Positions 62,821 to 64,000 of a stretch of DNA of 64,000 nt are shown here, in pieces (the stretch's first letter is position 1; each line of letters begins with the position of its first letter). The stretch is taken from assembly GCA_040399685.1 (NCBI GenBank), contig JBBART010000025.1, positions 1 through 64,000 of the forward strand. Direction: 5' to 3'. The notes under the pieces were generated by a model. It made no database searches, was not told where the DNA came from, and was given only the letters and a program-made list of their open reading frames with translations. Source of the DNA: CAIQQQ01 sp040399685. Its GTDB lineage: Bacteria; Pseudomonadota; Alphaproteobacteria; Acetobacterales; Acetobacteraceae. The position numbers were made by a program, and so were the translations under genes.

Positions 62821-64000
62821 CACTGAAAGAACACGCGCACGCGGTCGAGCGTGTCGGCCAATACGTCGATCTCTTCCATCGTGGTGTAGATGCCGAAGCT
62901 GGCGCGGGCGGTGCTGTCCACGCCCAGGCGGTGCATCAGCGGCTGGGCGCAGTGATGCCCGGCGCGCACGGCGATGCCCTGGCGGTCCAGCAGGGTGGCC
63001 ACGTCATGCGCATGCGCGCCCTCGACGGTGAAGGACACCACGCCGCCACGGTCCTGCGCGTGGCCGTAGACGCGCACGCCTTCAAGCGTCGAAAGGCGGG
63101 CCAGGGCGTGTTCGGTCAGGGCTGCTTCGTGGGCGGCGATGGCGTCGTAGCCGATGGCTTCCACGTAGTTGATGGCAGCGTTCAGGCCGATGCCCTCGAT
63201 GATGGCGGGGGTGCCGGCCTCGAATTTATGCGGAACCTGCGCCCAGGTGCTGTGCTCGTAGGTGACAATGGAGATCATGTCGCCGCCGCCCATCACCGGC
63301 GGCATCGCCTCCAGCAATTCCCGCTTGGCATACAGCACGCCGATGCCGGTGGGACCGTAGAGCTTGTGGCCGGTAAAGACAAAGAAATCGACATCCAGCG
63401 CCTGCACGTCGATCCGGCGATGGACGATGGATTGCGAGCCGTCCAGCAGCACGCGGGCGCCGTATTCGTGGGCCAGCTTGATGATACGTTCGGCCGGCGT
63501 GTAGGTGCCGAGCACGTTGGACATATGGGTGACGGCCACCAGCCCCACCTTGCGATCGGCCAGCAGCGCCTCATACGCCGCCATGTCCAGTTCGCCGGCA
63601 TCGGTGATCGGCGCGATGCGCAGGTCGATGCCGTGTGCGTCGCGCAGCATCTGCCACGGCACCAGGTTGGCGTGGTGCTCCATCTCCGAGATCACCACCG
63701 CCTGGCCAGGCTTCAGAATGCCGCGGCCATAGCTGAGCGCCACGAGATTGATGGCCTCGGTGCTGTTGCGGGTGATGACGATATGCGTACGGTCCGGCGC
63801 GTTGAGCAGGCGCGTGATGGAATCACGGACTTCCTCATACGCCTCGGTGGTGCGCTCGCTCATCCAATGCAGGCCGCGATGGATGTTGGCGTATTGGTGC
63901 TCCATCGAATGCACCATCGCATCGATGACCACGCGCGGCTTTTGGGCCGAGGCGGCGCTGTCGAGGAACACCAGATCCTTGCCGTGAACCTTCTCGGCCA
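62820..64000 (-). CDS. sufS: Cysteine desulfurase SufS (5' end outside window)
   Basis: This PLP enzyme removes sulfur from cysteine for Fe-S assembly. The visible part has about 393 codons and stays open to the window edge, where it reads AEKVHGKDLVFLDSAASAQK, so the start lies outside. The group II desulfurase features are HRGLHWMSERTTEAYEEVR, ISEMEHHANLVPWQ, LDGSQSIVHRRIDVQ and the PLP lysine in FTGHKLYGPTG. The catalytic Cys is in RAGHHCAQPL. sufB, sufC and sufD presumably lie further upstream. Confidence 0.95.
   Translation of the reverse strand, partial: AEKVHGKDLVFLDSAASAQKPRVVIDAMVHSMEHQYANIHRGLHWMSERTTEAYEEVRDSITRLLNAPDRTHIVITRNSTEAINLVALSYGRGILKPGQAVVISEMEHHANLVPWQMLRDAHGIDLRIAPITDAGELDMAAYEALLADRKVGLVAVTHMSNVLGTYTPAERIIKLAHEYGARVLLDGSQSIVHRRIDVQALDVDFFVFTGHKLYGPTGIGVLYAKRELLEAMPPVMGGGDMISIVTYEHSTWAQVPHKFEAGTPAIIEGIGLNAAINYVEAIGYDAIAAHEAALTEHALARLSTLEGVRVYGHAQDRGGVVSFTVEGAHAHDVATLLDRQGIAVRAGHHCAQPLMHRLGVDSTARASFGIYTTMEEIDVLADTLDRVRVFFQ

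Overview
The window is GC-rich, densely packed chromosomal DNA from an alphaproteobacterium. A GcrA-type cell-cycle regulator, a mitochondrial-style aa3 cytochrome oxidase cluster with CtaB, CtaG/Cox11 and SURF1, a Tim44-domain protein, BluB, a SapC-family protein, and argD-argF close to hslO (Hsp33) all fit this. The mixture, and the style of the hairpins between genes, point to Rhodospirillales and most likely an Acetobacteraceae-like organism; that placement is inference. I see no rRNA, tRNA, CRISPR array, transposase or phage gene. Every gap between genes is under 300 bases.

Layout. (1) 1-2.5 kb: a secreted endonuclease/exonuclease/phosphatase-fold enzyme, divergent from a HerA-like ATPase. 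(2) 2.5-24 kb: one long minus-strand run. In transcription order it reads recX, azlC-azlD, a CHAP-domain lipoprotein, tatA, mtnB-mtnD-mtnC (methionine salvage), bluB (lower ligand of B12), a formamidase/acetamidase, gcrA, ctaC-ctaD-ctaB-small membrane protein-ctaG, a rho-independent terminator, ctaE-DUF983-SURF1, an M32 carboxypeptidase, thrC, an M16 peptidase, pmbA, a Tim44-domain protein and a D-aminopeptidase. (3) 24-32.3 kb: argD-argF (+), MFS and GNAT genes (-), hslO and a lipoprotein (+), sapC and a CinA-type amidohydrolase (-), and a PHB-depolymerase-type esterase (+). (4) 32.3-39.7 kb: bcp-glnE (-), divergent from a large AsmA/YhdP-like protein and a haloacid dehalogenase (+). (5) 39.7-47.1 kb: a branched-chain-amino-acid-type ABC transporter with two tandem binding proteins (-), divergent from a MaoC hydratase and a CitE-type lyase (+). 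(6) 47.2-56.1 kb: a complete tripartite RND efflux operon with two RND pumps. (7) 56.1-64 kb: an alpha/beta hydrolase (-), a DEAD-box helicase, glutaryl-CoA dehydrogenase and an RNA m5U methyltransferase (+), an AT-rich orphan ORF between identical palindromes, and the 3' part of a suf Fe-S operon (-, sufS cut by the window edge).

Most of the content is housekeeping: respiration, amino-acid synthesis, Fe-S assembly and efflux. I found no new multi-gene defence or mobile system. The best leads are these. The two acidic ligands expected at the Mg/Mn site of cytochrome oxidase are both replaced by their amides, in two different subunits. A dispersed palindrome family sits at three convergent gene junctions and supplies the C-terminal codons of neighbouring genes. 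A 64-codon AT-rich ORF lies between two identical 30-nt palindromes. A MaoC/CitE pair is divergent from a two-receptor ABC transporter across a candidate operator.
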